DNA of 64,000 nucleotides. It comes from Flintibacter muris (GTDB taxonomy: Bacteria > Bacillota > Clostridia > Oscillospirales > Oscillospiraceae). The DNA lies in NCBI RefSeq assembly GCF_943192995.1, contig NZ_CALPCP010000007.1:87095-151094 (forward strand), in the 5' to 3' direction. A model generated the notes under the pieces. It did not search any database, was not told the DNA's origin, and saw only the letters and a program-made list of their open reading frames with translations. Both the position numbers and the translations under genes were made by a program. This document shows, piece by piece, positions 34,014-43,488 of the stretch; the first letter of the stretch is position 1; the number at the start of each line of letters is the position of its first letter.

Positions 34014-35417
34014 CTATTTTCCTACACAAAACCGCTGAAAAATCCGGTCAGTGACATCCTCCCGGACGCTTTGGCCGGTGAGCTCCCCCAGGGCGGACAG
34101 GGCCTCCTCCACGTCGGTGAGCAGGGCGTCTGGGGTGACTCCGGCCTGGAGGGCCTTCAGCGCCCGGTAGACGCTGTGATGGGCCGCCTCAGCGGCCTGG
34201 ATCTGCCGCTCATTGGTGAGGAGCTGGCCGTAAGCCTCCTCCCGGACCCGGGGGAAAAATTCCTCCATCAGGGTGCGCATGGTCTCTTCCAGCTCTTCCA
34301 GCCCCGCGCCGGTTTTGGAGCTGACCGAGGCGGTATGCAGATGCTCCCCCAGCTCTTCCGGCAGGCTGAGAACGGGAACCGGAGCGGAGGGCAGGTCCGA
34401 TTTGTTCCACACCAGGACCGTATCCGCCCGGTTCAGACATGCCTCCAAAAGCCCGGCGTCCTCCTGCGTGAAGGGCGCAGCGCCGTCGCAGACCATCACA
34501 ATCAGATTGCTGCCCTCCAGCGCCTCCCGGCTGCGCGCCACGCCGATGCGCTCGATGGGGTCGTCGGATTCCCGGATCCCCGCAGTGTCAATCAGGCGGA
34601 CCAGCACCCCTTTGATCTGAACGGATACCTCCACAGTATCCCGGGTAGTGCCGGGGATGTCGGTGACGATCGCCCGGTCGTAGCCCGCCAGGGCATTGAG
34701 CAGGGAGGACTTGCCCGCGTTAGGCCGGCCCACGATGGGGCATTTCAGGCCCTGAGTGAGCAGACTGCCCCGGTGGCCGGAGGAGTACAGCTTCCACAGC
34801 CGGTCTGTCTGTTCCTCCAGTGTCCTGGACAGCTCCTCCATGCGGAAGGGGTCGATATCCTCGTCAGGATAGTCCAGCACGGCGTGGAAGTGGGCCATCA
34901 CATCCACCAGGGCAGAGTAAATGTCCCCGATTTTTTTTGACAGTGCCCCGGCCAGCTGGCCCGCCGCGTGGCGGGCCCCCTCACGGCTCTGGGCCTCCAG
35001 CAGGTCGCCCACCGCCTCTGCCTGGGCCAGGTCCAGACGCCCGTTGAGAAAGGCACGGCGGGTAAACTCCCCCGCTCCGGCCTGACGGGCTCCGGCGGCA
35101 AACAGGGCCTCCAGCCCCAGGGTCAGCACCGTGGGGGAACCATGGCACTGAAATTCCGCCGTGTCCTCCCCAGTGTAGCTGGAAGGGCCAAGGCTGTAGG
35201 TACACAGTACCCGGTCGATGGCCTGGCCCCCGCTGTCCAGCAGGTCGCCATAGACCAGCCGGCGCGGCTCATGCTCCCGCAGTCCTTTGGACCCCAGCGG
35301 CTTAAAGCATTGTTCCGCAATCGTAATTGCCAAGGGGCCGGACAGGCGCAGGATGCCGATAGCCCCCGCACCGGGAGGGGTGGAGATGGCGGCAATGGTG
35401 TCTGTTTGGATGGACAT
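34014..35417 (-). CDS. mnmE: tRNA uridine-5-carboxymethylaminomethyl modification GTPase MnmE
   Basis: A 467-residue tRNA-modifying GTPase. The N-terminal folate-binding domain has DTIAAISTPPGAGAIGILRL and a GEFTRRAFLNGRLDLAQAEA segment. The inserted G domain has G1 GRPNAGKSSL, G3 DTAGIR, G4 NKSD. The C-terminus is FCVGK, the conserved CxGK Cys. With MnmG it modifies U34 of several tRNAs. The start is ATG 35417 with AAAGGAG; an extension to 35573 would cross the DnaA-box region. mnmG, jag and yidC, its usual neighbours, are not adjacent. Confidence 0.95.
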   Translation of the reverse strand: MSIQTDTIAAISTPPGAGAIGILRLSGPLAITIAEQCFKPLGSKGLREHEPRRLVYGDLLDSGGQAIDRVLCTYSLGPSSYTGEDTAEFQCHGSPTVLTLGLEALFAAGARQAGAGEFTRRAFLNGRLDLAQAEAVGDLLEAQSREGARHAAGQLAGALSKKIGDIYSALVDVMAHFHAVLDYPDEDIDPFRMEELSRTLEEQTDRLWKLYSSGHRGSLLTQGLKCPIVGRPNAGKSSLLNALAGYDRAIVTDIPGTTRDTVEVSVQIKGVLVRLIDTAGIRESDDPIERIGVARSREALEGSNLIVMVCDGAAPFTQEDAGLLEACLNRADTVLVWNKSDLPSAPVPVLSLPEELGEHLHTASVSSKTGAGLEELEETMRTLMEEFFPRVREEAYGQLLTNERQIQAAEAAHHSVYRALKALQAGVTPDALLTDVEEALSALGELTGQSVREDVTDRIFQRFCVGK

Positions 35418-35489
35418 GGCGGAGCTCCTTTCACCGTTCGACGGAAAGCGTGCCTTCCCTTGCAAAAGTTTCGCCTGAGAAAGTTTGTG

Positions 35490-35646
35490 AATATTTTTGC
35501 CTTGACAGATTTTATGGAAACCAAATAATAAATATTTGTTTCCCGGGGGCTGTGAGGCGGATGTGGAAAACACTGTGGATAATGTGGGAAACTCCCGCCA
35601 TTTCAGGAAAAGCGGCTGTGGAAAACTGTGTGGATAAAGTGGATAA
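35490..35646. other. AT-rich tract plus DnaA-box cluster upstream of mnmE
   Basis: Two perfect boxes TGTGGATAA (35574-35582, 35629-35637) and three one-mismatch boxes (TGTGGAAAA at 35562 and 35617; AGTGGATAA at 35638), all in one orientation within 85 bp. An AT-rich tract (about 35490-35543, including AATAATAAATATTTG) adjoins them and could unwind. This is the arrangement of a replication-origin subregion or another DnaA-binding locus. dnaA itself is not in the window. Confidence 0.65.
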
Positions 35647-35823
35647 CAGGTTGCATAGGGGATGTCAAAAATAATATTATGTCCTGGGCGGGGAAGGGAC
35701 GATGGGTGACGGTCACCAGTCTTTTTGCAGGAAGGGCACAGCCAGAGGGCTGCGTCCTTCCTCAGCGTGTCAAAAAACGCGTGCTCGTCCTTTTATAGCA
35801 ATCGTCAGAATTGCTGTCACTTG
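35647..35823. other. Rest of the mnmE / ABC-F intergenic gap
   Basis: No gene. Contains a palindrome GGTGACGGTCACC (35708-35720) and a long hairpin with arms AGGAAGG..CAGCC and GGCTG..CCTTCCT (about 35729-35763), then ATCGTCAGAATTGCTGTCAC leading into a family A repeat. Confidence 0.45.
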
Positions 35824-35873
35824 TAGGGGCGGCCTGTGACCGCCTCCCTCAAGGAGGGAGGCTTTTTGACAAT
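35824..35873. repeat. Partial family A repeat joined to a family B hairpin
   Basis: TAGGGGCGGCCTGTGACCGC (half of family A) runs directly into CCTCCCTCAAGGAGGGAGGC followed by TTTTT (family B arm). The last part could also terminate transcription on the plus strand. Confidence 0.65.
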
Positions 35874-35911
35874 CTCCTGTCTGAGACATAAACTGCGGCG
35901 GAAGCCTTGGA

Positions 35912-37507
35912 TTACTCCGCCTTTTGGCTTTCCAGGTACTCGTCATAAGTCATTTTCCGGTCGATCAGCTTGCCATCGGCAGTAAAATCGAAGACCCGGT
36001 TGCACACGGTCTGGATCAGCTGATGGTCGTGGGAGGCTACCAGCACATTGCACTTGACGGCCTCCAGCCCCTTGTTCAAAGCGGCGATGGACTCCAGATC
36101 CAGGTGGTTGGTGGGCTGGTCCAGCATGAGGACGTTGGCCCCGGACAGCATCATCCGGGACAGCATGCACCGCACCTTCTCCCCTCCGGAGAGGACCTTC
36201 ACCGGCTTGTAAACCTCGTCACCGGAGAAGAGCATGCGGCCCAAAAAGCCCCGGAGGTACTGCTCCTGGGGGTCGGGGGAGAACTGGCGCAGCCACTGGA
36301 CCAGGTTGTCGTCACAGTCCTCAAAATAGGGGGTGTTGTCCTTGGGAAAGTAGGAGAAGGTGGCCGTCTGTCCCCATTTGACATTGCCCTCGTCGGGCTC
36401 CATCTCCCCGGCCAGAATTTTGAACAGGGCGGTGTGGGCGTTCTCGTTGTCCCCCACAAAGGCAATCTTTTCGTCGTGGCCCACAATAAAGCTCACCTTG
36501 TCCAGCACCTTCACCCCGTCAATCGTTTTGGACACGTCGGTGACAAAGAGGATATCCTTGCCCACCTCCCGGTCGGGGGAGAAGCCCACCCAGGGGTAGC
36601 GGCGGGAGGAGGCGGGCATCTCTTCCACGGTAAGCTTGTCCAGCAGCTTGCGCCTGGCGGTGGCCTGCTTGCTCTTGGACTTGTTGGCGGAGAAGCGGGA
36701 GATAAAGTCCTGCAATTCCTTGATCTTCTCCTCGTTGCGCTTGTTCTGGCTCTTGATGAGCTGCTGCACCAGCTGAGAGGACTCATACCAGAAGTCGTAG
36801 TTGCCCACATACATCTTGATCTTGCCGTAGTCAATATCCACAATGTGGGTACACACGGTGTTGAGAAAGTGGCGGTCGTGGCTGACCACAATGACGGTGC
36901 CCTCAAAGTCCAGCAGAAAGTCCTCCAGCCAGTTGACGGCGTCAATGTCCAGGTTGTTGGTGGGCTCGTCCATCATCAGCAGGTCGGGATTGCCGAAGAG
37001 GGCCTGGGCCAGCAGCACCTTCACCTTCAGCCGGGCGTCCAGGGTAGCCATATCGTTGTAGTGCAGCTCTGTGCCCAGTCCCAGGCCCTGGAGGATGCGG
37101 CTGGCGTCGCTTTCCGCCTCCCAGCCCCCCAGCTCGGCGTACTCCTCCTCCAGCTGGCAGGCCAGAAGGCCGTCCTCGTCAGTCATCTCCTCCTTGGCGT
37201 AGAGGGCCTCCTTCTCCTTGCCGATGTCATACAGCCGCTGGTTGCCCATGATAACGGTGTCCATCACGTTAAAGGCGTCGTAGGCGTTCTGGTTCTGCTT
37301 CAGCACGGACATGCGGGTATTGGGCAGGATATTGACCTGGCCGGAGGTGGAGTCCAGCTCGCCGGACAGGATTTTCAGGAAGGTGGACTTTCCCGCGCCG
37401 TTAGCGCCGATAATGCCGTAGCAGTTGCCCCGGAGGAATTGCAGGTCTACATGGGAAAACAGCGGTGTGCCGCTGTAGTTCAGGCTCAGATCAGTGACAG
37501 TAATCAT
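35912..37507 (-). CDS. ABC-F family ATPase with one degenerate ATP site
   Basis: A 531-residue soluble protein with two ABC domains and the ABC-F linker (about residues 240-310). NBD1 has Walker A GANGAGKST (34-42) and Walker B LMMDEPTNNLD, but its signature reads TLDARLKVKVLL instead of LSGGQ. NBD2 has the signature LSGGEKVRC, but its Walker A is GDNENAHTAL (Lys lost) and Walker B is LMLDQPTNHLD (catalytic Glu replaced by Gln). Composite site 1 is therefore intact and site 2 lost. ABC-F proteins act on ribosomes in translation control or antibiotic protection; which applies is unknown. ATG 37507 has AAAGGAG. Confidence 0.9.
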   Translation of the reverse strand: MITVTDLSLNYSGTPLFSHVDLQFLRGNCYGIIGANGAGKSTFLKILSGELDSTSGQVNILPNTRMSVLKQNQNAYDAFNVMDTVIMGNQRLYDIGKEKEALYAKEEMTDEDGLLACQLEEEYAELGGWEAESDASRILQGLGLGTELHYNDMATLDARLKVKVLLAQALFGNPDLLMMDEPTNNLDIDAVNWLEDFLLDFEGTVIVVSHDRHFLNTVCTHIVDIDYGKIKMYVGNYDFWYESSQLVQQLIKSQNKRNEEKIKELQDFISRFSANKSKSKQATARRKLLDKLTVEEMPASSRRYPWVGFSPDREVGKDILFVTDVSKTIDGVKVLDKVSFIVGHDEKIAFVGDNENAHTALFKILAGEMEPDEGNVKWGQTATFSYFPKDNTPYFEDCDDNLVQWLRQFSPDPQEQYLRGFLGRMLFSGDEVYKPVKVLSGGEKVRCMLSRMMLSGANVLMLDQPTNHLDLESIAALNKGLEAVKCNVLVASHDHQLIQTVCNRVFDFTADGKLIDRKMTYDEYLESQKAE

Positions 37508-37615
37508 AGCTTGTCGCTCCTTTTTAATGCTCAAAATATACGTTGACCATCATAACATAACTGCGCAGAAAAAGACAGCGTTTTTTTACAAAAGCGCTGT
37601 CTCAGATTGACGAAA

Positions 37616-37668
37616 AAGCCTCCCTCTTTGAGGGAGGCGGCACGGCGAAGCCATGACAGAGGGAGTTT
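37616..37668. repeat. Interspersed palindromic repeat, family B copy 2
   Basis: GCCTCCCTCTTTGAGGGAGG then CGGCACGGCGAAGCCATGAC and AGAGGGAG, matching the copy near 31.2 kb. Confidence 0.8.
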
Positions 37669-37706
37669 TACGCAGGGAGATGATAAAAATTTGCTGACAC
37701 CGGAGC

Positions 37707-37785
37707 TGCAGGGGCGGCCTGCGGCCGCCCGCAGAAACAAATAGCCTTTCTGTGACAGTCGGGCGGCCACGGGCCGCCCCTGCAC
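37707..37785. repeat. Interspersed palindromic repeat, family A copy 3
   Basis: GCAGGGGCGGCCTGCGGCCG arm, centre GAAACAAATAGCCTTTCTGT, arm GGGCGGCCACGGGCCGCCCC. The centre matches the copy at 15.25 kb. Confidence 0.8.
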
Positions 37786-37811
37786 ACAGCAGTATGGATA
37801 TCGTTTACAGT

Positions 37812-38075
37812 TCAGCCCTCTTGCCGCTCAATTTTAATGCCCAGCTCCTGATAAAACAGTTGAACCAGATTTTCCACGCGCTGGACGCACGCCGTGTCGT
37901 TCAGCCTGTCATTTTCCAAAATACAGCGAATGGCCTCCAGAATCTGGATTGCCCGGTTTTCCATAGCCTGTGAGATCACCGTGGGATGTATCCGTTCCAC
38001 ATGGTCCAATACCATTTTGCCTACCACCCCATAGTAGAGGGAATTTGGAATTTCGGACCCGTCGTAGTTATGCAT
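37812..38075 (-). CDS. Small partner protein of the RHH gene
   Basis: An 87-residue soluble helical protein ([20 protein letters not shown] ... [16 protein letters not shown]). It overlaps the end of the RHH gene by 8 bp, so the pair is translated together. The RHH-plus-small-partner layout resembles toxin-antitoxin modules, but the sequence matches no toxin family I recognise. A GTG at 38078 is an alternative start. Confidence 0.6.
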   Translation of the reverse strand: MHNYDGSEIPNSLYYGVVGKMVLDHVERIHPTVISQAMENRAIQILEAIRCILENDRLNDTACVQRVENLVQLFYQELGIKIERQEG

Positions 38076-38277
38076 CACCGTCCCCCCTTTCCAGCTTGTA
38101 GTGCTCCAGGGCGTACTCTAAAAACAATCCAATCAACTCATTGCGGCTGCGGCCGGCCTCTTTGGCAATCTCATCCATTTGACTGACAATCGGCTCCCTC
38201 AGCCTAACCGAAAAAGTTCTGTATCCATCCTCGCCTTTTGGTCTTTTTACCCTGACAACCAATGTGTCTCTTACCAT
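38068..38277 (-). CDS. Ribbon-helix-helix DNA-binding protein
   Basis: A 69-residue protein with a basic N-terminal arm, strand [11 protein letters not shown] and helices [20 protein letters not shown] and [13 protein letters not shown]. The RSRNELIG turn is shared with the RHH protein at 56245-56430. It probably binds operator DNA as a dimer and may repress this two-gene unit. GAGGTGG is 4 nt before ATG 38277. Confidence 0.75.
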   Translation of the reverse strand: MVRDTLVVRVKRPKGEDGYRTFSVRLREPIVSQMDEIAKEAGRSRNELIGLFLEYALEHYKLERGDGDA

Positions 38278-38414
38278 GGGACCACCTCGATTCGACTATA
38301 TTCCCAATTATCGTATCACTAAGTCCATGATAAAAATATGTTAAAAATTATGTTTACTTTCTAACATAACGGCAAATTGTTTGTATTTTTTTGAAAATAA
38401 AAATATATTTTCTC

Positions 38415-38443
38415 TTGTAATGTGCATCAGACTGTGATATAAT
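38415..38443 (+). promoter_or_regulatory. Strong sigma-A promoter with no coding gene behind it
   Basis: TTGTAA, 17-bp spacer, TATAAT on the plus strand, in an AT-rich patch. The next elements are two hairpins and a T-tract. Confidence 0.7.
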
Positions 38444-38449
38444 TTCCAT

Positions 38450-38562
38450 GGTCGAAAGGCCGCCTGTGCATATTGCCCTTGCGATGACAGCTGGGCCTCC
38501 TCCCGGCTGTCATTAAAAAACATCAAACGCCGGGAGGAATCTGTTTCCTCCGGGTGTTTTTT
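38450..38562 (+). ncRNA. Candidate small non-coding RNA of about 110 nt
   Basis: Starts about 7 nt after a TATAAT element and ends in an intrinsic terminator (CGCCGGGAGGAA / TTCCTCCGGGTG then TTTTTT). An internal hairpin, ATGACAGCTGGG / CCCGGCTGTCAT (38484-38513), sits in the middle, followed by a single-stranded TAAAAAACATCAAA. No ORF with a ribosome binding site fits. I do not see the conserved cores of SRP RNA, 6S RNA or tmRNA. It is convergent with the amidohydrolase gene, whose last bases it touches. Confidence 0.5.
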
Positions 38563-39385
38563 ATGACAGACCTAAATTGTAAATGCGGTTGGCATTTTGG
38601 AAAAATACCTTCTCCCAGTGCCGCTCCGGAACCAGCCGCTGGATAAAGCGGATATATTCCCCCAGGTTGACAATGGGCCAGTCGGTGCCGTACAGAATGT
38701 CGTCCCACTGGCCAATGGCGGTGAGCCAGGTGGTCAGCAGCCCGGCGTAGCCCGCCTGCTCCTGGAAATAGCGGCCGATATCCACCCTTCCCTCCAGCAG
38801 GCCGGACAGGTCGGCGGCCACGTTGGGATTTTTCTCCACCACTGCGGCGGCGCTCTCCAAAAAAGGGTTGCCGAAGTGGCACATGACAAAGCGGGTGCGC
38901 TTGTGGTCTGCCGCCACCTCGTCCAGAGTGAGGGGGTGGGCGTATTTCAGGTGGGCCCGGGGAAAGGCGGTAAGTCCCATATGGACGGCTACCGGCTTGT
39001 CATACCGGGCGGCCAGCTCATACACCGGCTGGTAGATGGGGTCGGACAGCCAGATTTTGTTGTACCCTGGGTAGAGCTTTACCCCGCAGCAGCTCTCCCG
39101 CTTTAAATTTTCCTCCACCTTGTCCACAAAACCGGGGACAGGCCGTTCCCCACGGCCCATCAGAACGCTGTCCAGCCCAATGCAGTAGTGAAACAGATCG
39201 TCGGGGTAGCTGTGGTAGGAGGGCTCCAAGCTGCGGTTGCCCATGACCACGCCGTGAACCATGCCCAGCTCCCCGTAGACCTGGCGCAGATGGCCGGTGG
39301 AGTTCTGGTGGCCCACCCCCTCCGCCATGGCGTCGGTGTCGGGGGAGGAGGGGAAAAGATGGAGATGGGCGTCGATAATCTTCAT
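38561..39385 (-). CDS. Amidohydrolase-family TIM-barrel hydrolase (COG2159-like)
   Basis: A 274-residue metal-dependent hydrolase or decarboxylase of the amidohydrolase-2 group. Metal motifs are IDAHLHLF at the N-terminus (HxH), VAVHMGL, FVMCHFG and YGTDWP (Asp) near the C-terminus. The substrate is unknown. Its ATG overlaps the pyrG stop (ATGA), so it is translated from the pyrG transcript; a link to pyrimidine metabolism is possible but unproven. Confidence 0.85.
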   Translation of the reverse strand: MKIIDAHLHLFPSSPDTDAMAEGVGHQNSTGHLRQVYGELGMVHGVVMGNRSLEPSYHSYPDDLFHYCIGLDSVLMGRGERPVPGFVDKVEENLKRESCCGVKLYPGYNKIWLSDPIYQPVYELAARYDKPVAVHMGLTAFPRAHLKYAHPLTLDEVAADHKRTRFVMCHFGNPFLESAAAVVEKNPNVAADLSGLLEGRVDIGRYFQEQAGYAGLLTTWLTAIGQWDDILYGTDWPIVNLGEYIRFIQRLVPERHWEKVFFQNANRIYNLGLS

Positions 39386-40992
39386 ATGCGTGCTCCTTTA
39401 TGGGTGATGGCCGCGGCTATAAAGTCCCGGAAGAGAGGGTGGGCCCTGTTGGGCCGGGATTTCAGCTCCGGGTGAAACTGTACCCCCACAAACCAGGGGT
39501 GGCCGGGCAGCTCCACAATCTCCACCAGCCGTCCGTCCGGGGACAGCCCCGACAAAGTGAGGCCGGCGGCGGTGAGCTCCTTCCGGAAGCTGTTGTTAAA
39601 CTCATAGCGGTGGCGGTGGCGCTCGGCAATTTCAGGCCCGCCGTAGGCGGCGAAGGCTTTGCCGTCCTCGCCGGACAGTTTACAGGGGTAGGAGCCCAGC
39701 CGCATAGTACCGCCCTTGTCGGTAACCCCCCGCTGGTCAGGCATCAGATCAATGACCGGATGGGTGCTGGAGTGGGAGAACTCGCTGGAGTGGGCGTCCT
39801 TCCAGCCGCAGACATGGCGGGCAAATTCCACCACCGCCATCTGCATACCCAGGCAAATGCCCAGAAAGGGGACCCCGTTCTCCCGGGCGTACCGGATGGC
39901 GGAAATTTTGCCCTCAATCCCCCGGTCGCCAAAGCCGCCGGGAACCAGAATGCCGTCCGCACCGGCCAGGATTTGGGCGGCGCTGCCGTCGGTGACCGTC
40001 TCACTGTCCACCCAGCGGATGCTGACCTTGAACTGGTTCTCAATGCCTCCGTGGGTCAGTGCCTCGACCACCGACAGATAGGCGTCGTGGAGGGACACAT
40101 ATTTACCTACCAGGGCGATTTCCACCGTCCCGGCGGGATGCCTGGCCCGGTGAACCATGGTGGCCCACTCGGTCAGGTCGGGCATGGGGCAGATCAGCCC
40201 CAGCCGGCGGACCACCGCGCTGGCCAGCCCCTCCCGTTCCAGCATCAGAGGGACCTGGTAAAGCAGGTCTGCCGTCAGGTTGGGAATGGCGTTCTCCCGG
40301 GGGATATTGCAGAACAGGGCAATCTTATCCAATATCTCCTGGGGAATGGGCAGATCGCTGCGGCACATGATAACGTCGGGCTGGATGCCCAGGCCCAGCA
40401 GCTCCTTGGCCGAGTGCTGGGTGGGCTTGGATTTCAGCTCCCCGGTGCCAGGGATGGAGACAATGAGGGAGACATGGATGAACATCACATTGTTCCGGCT
40501 CCGCTCCGACGCCACCTGACGGATGGCCTCCAGAAAGGGCTGGCTCTCAATGTCGCCCACCGTGCCGCCAATCTCCACAATGGCCACGTCGGTGTCGGGG
40601 GTGTCCAGGGTGTAGATATTGCGCTTGATCTCGTCGGTGATGTGGGGGATGATCTGGACGGTGCCCCCCAGATAGTCCCCCCGGCGTTCCCGGTTCAGCA
40701 CGTTCCAGTACACTTGGCCTGCGGAGACCGAGGAGTTTACGGTGAGATTTTCGTCAATGAACCGCTCGTAGTGGCCCAGGTCCAGGTCGGTCTCCGCCCC
40801 GTCGTCAGTGACGAAGACCTCCCCGTGCTGGTAGGGGGACATGGTGCCGGGGTCCACATTCAGGTAGGGGTCCAGCTTCTGAACCCTCACCTTCAGTCCC
40901 CGCTGCTTCAGCAGCCGCCCCAGGCTGGCCGCCGTGATCCCCTTGCCCAGCCCGGACACCACGCCGCCGGTTACGAAAATATATTTTGTCAT
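39382..40992 (-). CDS. pyrG: CTP synthase
   Basis: A 536-residue glutamine-dependent CTP synthase (UTP + ATP + Gln to CTP). The N-terminal synthetase domain begins [20 protein letters not shown] (P-loop) with [20 protein letters not shown]. The C-terminal glutaminase domain has [10 protein letters not shown], the nucleophile in [17 protein letters not shown] and VQFHPE. ATG 40992 has AGAGGAA; a longer reading to 41049 overlaps the neighbouring gene and is rejected. Confidence 0.96.
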   Translation of the reverse strand: MTKYIFVTGGVVSGLGKGITAASLGRLLKQRGLKVRVQKLDPYLNVDPGTMSPYQHGEVFVTDDGAETDLDLGHYERFIDENLTVNSSVSAGQVYWNVLNRERRGDYLGGTVQIIPHITDEIKRNIYTLDTPDTDVAIVEIGGTVGDIESQPFLEAIRQVASERSRNNVMFIHVSLIVSIPGTGELKSKPTQHSAKELLGLGIQPDVIMCRSDLPIPQEILDKIALFCNIPRENAIPNLTADLLYQVPLMLEREGLASAVVRRLGLICPMPDLTEWATMVHRARHPAGTVEIALVGKYVSLHDAYLSVVEALTHGGIENQFKVSIRWVDSETVTDGSAAQILAGADGILVPGGFGDRGIEGKISAIRYARENGVPFLGICLGMQMAVVEFARHVCGWKDAHSSEFSHSSTHPVIDLMPDQRGVTDKGGTMRLGSYPCKLSGEDGKAFAAYGGPEIAERHRHRYEFNNSFRKELTAAGLTLSGLSPDGRLVEIVELPGHPWFVGVQFHPELKSRPNRAHPLFRDFIAAAITHKGARI

Positions 40993-41029
40993 AGATTTTT
41001 CCTCTGTTTTCAAATAATGCCTGCAAGAA

Positions 41030-41689
41030 CTAAACTTTACCCGGTACATGAATACGGATAGGCTCTTTCCGATAGGGAGAATGATCTGATTTTTGCCACA
41101 TGTTTTTTAGAGAATTAACGGTTGCAACAAAACGCTCTCCTTGTGCTTCCGGGTTAATATACATAATGGGTGAAAGTCTTGGACGAATAGTATATTGATA
41201 CAGCATTATTTGAATCAAACCGGATTTTTGACTCAGACTGGGCCAGATATCAGCGCAGATATAAGATGCGGTCATGTATTCATGAAAAAATCGGAATTCA
41301 AATAATGTAGGATATTTTTCCTTTAATTGCGTGAGCTTTGCTGCCATCGCAGTATGTACAGAAATGTCCTTTGCAAAATTTCCATGTAAATACCATTCCA
41401 GTTCATTAAATCTGCCCTGATCCAGCAACATATAGCGAACATGCAATCCGGATTTCAGTTTATCTTCGATATCATCTCCGTACTCCTTAAAAAAATTGTT
41501 TCCCACACCGACAGCAATAAAAATATCACTCTGTGCTTCCTTTATCACATTTTGGCGTTGGAAGGATTTATCGGAATAGGAAAGAAAATAGGAATCTACA
41601 CTCTTTTTAATAAATCCTCCCGCAATAAATGCCGCCAAAACAGTTCCCGCTGCTTGGATAATTGCACTTAAAATTACACTGCAATCCAT
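41030..41689 (-). CDS. AT-rich membrane-anchored protein, phospholipase-D-like core
   Basis: A 219-residue protein with an N-terminal membrane helix (about residues 5-28: [20 protein letters not shown]). A cytoplasmic domain contains [18 protein letters not shown] and [20 protein letters not shown], a layout seen in catalytically reduced PLD-like (DUF5919-type) domains of signalling or defence proteins; no HKD motif remains. Base composition is clearly more AT-rich than its neighbours and codon use differs, which points to acquisition by transfer. It sits alone between pyrG and guaA. The family assignment is tentative. Confidence 0.7.
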   Translation of the reverse strand: MDCSVILSAIIQAAGTVLAAFIAGGFIKKSVDSYFLSYSDKSFQRQNVIKEAQSDIFIAVGVGNNFFKEYGDDIEDKLKSGLHVRYMLLDQGRFNELEWYLHGNFAKDISVHTAMAAKLTQLKEKYPTLFEFRFFHEYMTASYICADIWPSLSQKSGLIQIMLYQYTIRPRLSPIMYINPEAQGERFVATVNSLKNMWQKSDHSPYRKEPIRIHVPGKV

Positions 41690-41756
41690 AACATTACCTC
41701 TGAATTTATATATTTTTATATCGCTTTAAAGCAAAATTTTTTCAAAATATATAAAT

Positions 41757-43292
41757 TTACTCCCATTCTATGGTGGCTGGGGGTTTACTGGTAATATCGT
41801 ACACAATCCGGTTGATTCCCTTTACCTCGTTGACGATACGGCTGGAGACTTTGTCCAGCAGGTCATAAGGGATGCGGGCCCAGTCGGCGGTCATGAAGTC
41901 GGAGGTGGTTACCGCCCGGAGGGCCAGGGTGTAGTCATAGGTGCGGCCGTCCCCCATCACGCCCACGGAGCGGGTGTTGGTGAGTACGGCAAAATACTGG
42001 TTCAGGTGTTTGTCCTCCCCGGCTTTGGCCATCTCCTCCCGGAAGATAAAATCGGCCTGACGGAGCCGGTCCGCCTTCTCCTTGGTGATGTCCCCAATGA
42101 TGCGGATAGCCAGGCCGGGTCCCGGGAAGGGCTGGCGGGAAACCAGATACTCAGGCAGGCCCAACTCCCGGCCCAGCTGGCGGACTTCATCCTTAAAAAG
42201 CATCCGCAGAGGCTCCACAATCTCCTTAAAGTCCACATAGTCGGGCAGGCCGCCCACGTTGTGGTGGCTCTTGATAACGGCGGCCTCCCCCGCCCCGGAC
42301 TCTATCACGTCCGGGTAGATGGTGCCCTGGGCCAAAAAGTCCACGGTGCCGATTTTTTTGGACTCCTCCTCAAAGACCCGGATGAACTCCTCGCCGATTA
42401 TCTTCCGCTTGCGCTCCGGCTCATCCACGCCGGCCAGTTTCAGCAGAAAGCGGCTCTCCGCGTCCACCCGAACAAAGTTCAGCTCCCATTTGGAGAAGGC
42501 CTCCTCCACCTCGTCCCCCTCGTTCAGGCGCATCAGGCCGTGGTCCACAAAGACGCAGGTGAGCTGGCTGCCCACCGCCTCGGCCAGCAGTGCGGCGGCC
42601 ACCGAGGAGTCCACCCCTCCGGACAGGGCCAGCAGGACCTTTCCCGCGCCGATTTTCTCCCGCAGCTGAGTGATGGCGGTGTTTTTGTAGTCACCCATGG
42701 TCCAGTCGCCCTTGGCGTGGCAGACTTGATAGAGGAAATTGCGGATCATGTCAACCCCGTGCTCTGTATGGTTGACCTCCGGGTGGAACTGGACGCCGTA
42801 GAAGCCCCGCTCCTGGTCGGCAATGGCCACGTTGGGGCAGGCGTCGGAGCGGGCGGTGAGGGTAAACGAGTTGGGGACCTTTGCCATGTAGTCCCCGTGG
42901 CTCATCCAGGATACCCCCTCAGAGGGCAGGCCCTGGAAGAGCTTGCAGTCTGTATTGTAATAGGTGGCTGTCTTTCCGTACTCCCGGGCGGAGTCGTCCT
43001 GGGCGGGGGTGACTTCTCCTCCCAGCAGGTGGGCCATAAGCTGACAGCCGTAGCAGATGCCCAGGATGGGCACACCCCAGGTGAAAATGTCCGGGTCCAC
43101 CTGGGGGGAGCCCTCCAGATAGACGGACTGGGGCCCGCCGGTGAAAATAATCCCAATGGGATCAAAGGCTTTCAGCGTTTCAAGCGGCGTGGTCCAGGGC
43201 TTGACCTCGCAGTACACATTACACTCCCGAACCCGCCGGGCAATGAGCTGGTTATACTGCCCGCCAAAGTCGATAATCAGGATTTTTTCCAT
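41757..43292 (-). CDS. guaA: GMP synthase (glutamine-hydrolysing)
   Basis: A 511-residue enzyme converting XMP to GMP with glutamine nitrogen. The class I glutaminase domain has [10 protein letters not shown], nucleophile [17 protein letters not shown] and [11 protein letters not shown]. The ATP-pyrophosphatase domain has [17 protein letters not shown] (PP-loop), and the C-terminal dimerisation domain ends KPPATIEWE. The start is ATG 43292 with ATGGAGGG; the extension to 43424 lies in a repeat. Confidence 0.96.
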   Translation of the reverse strand: MEKILIIDFGGQYNQLIARRVRECNVYCEVKPWTTPLETLKAFDPIGIIFTGGPQSVYLEGSPQVDPDIFTWGVPILGICYGCQLMAHLLGGEVTPAQDDSAREYGKTATYYNTDCKLFQGLPSEGVSWMSHGDYMAKVPNSFTLTARSDACPNVAIADQERGFYGVQFHPEVNHTEHGVDMIRNFLYQVCHAKGDWTMGDYKNTAITQLREKIGAGKVLLALSGGVDSSVAAALLAEAVGSQLTCVFVDHGLMRLNEGDEVEEAFSKWELNFVRVDAESRFLLKLAGVDEPERKRKIIGEEFIRVFEEESKKIGTVDFLAQGTIYPDVIESGAGEAAVIKSHHNVGGLPDYVDFKEIVEPLRMLFKDEVRQLGRELGLPEYLVSRQPFPGPGLAIRIIGDITKEKADRLRQADFIFREEMAKAGEDKHLNQYFAVLTNTRSVGVMGDGRTYDYTLALRAVTTSDFMTADWARIPYDLLDKVSSRIVNEVKGINRIVYDITSKPPATIEWE

Positions 43293-43330
43293 AATGTCCC
43301 TCCATCTGTTCCATATTTTTGCAGCGTCCC

Positions 43331-43465
43331 AAAGCCCCCCTTCGCAAAGGGAGGTGGCATTTGCGAAGCAAATGACGGAGGGTTTTCCCCACCGAAACGC
43401 AGCGATATCTTCAGAGTCCCCCACCCGGCTTCGCCGGGAGCCCCCTTTTCGAAAGGGGCCTTATG
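43331..43465. repeat. Two tandem family B repeats between asnB and guaA
   Basis: First unit: AGCCCCCCTTCGCAAAGGGA with GGTGGCATTTGCGAAGCAAA and TGACGGAGGGTTTT. Second unit: CCCACCCGGCTTCGCCGGGA with GCCCCCTTTTCGAAAGGGGC. Both show the CTCCCTC-type arms and TGACGGAGGG core of the family. Confidence 0.65.
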
Positions 43466-43488
43466 AAGCGACAGAAGGACTTTTTAGT

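Noticed and set aside
35924..37546. Open plus-strand frame of 540 codons over the ABC-F gene
   Set aside because: Antisense shadow; no domain, and the ABC motifs are on the other strand.
39400..41061. Open plus-strand frame of 553 codons over pyrG
   Set aside because: It is antisense to a clear CTP synthase; long antisense frames are common here because of high G+C and codon bias. The sequence is low-complexity with no domain or ribosome binding site.
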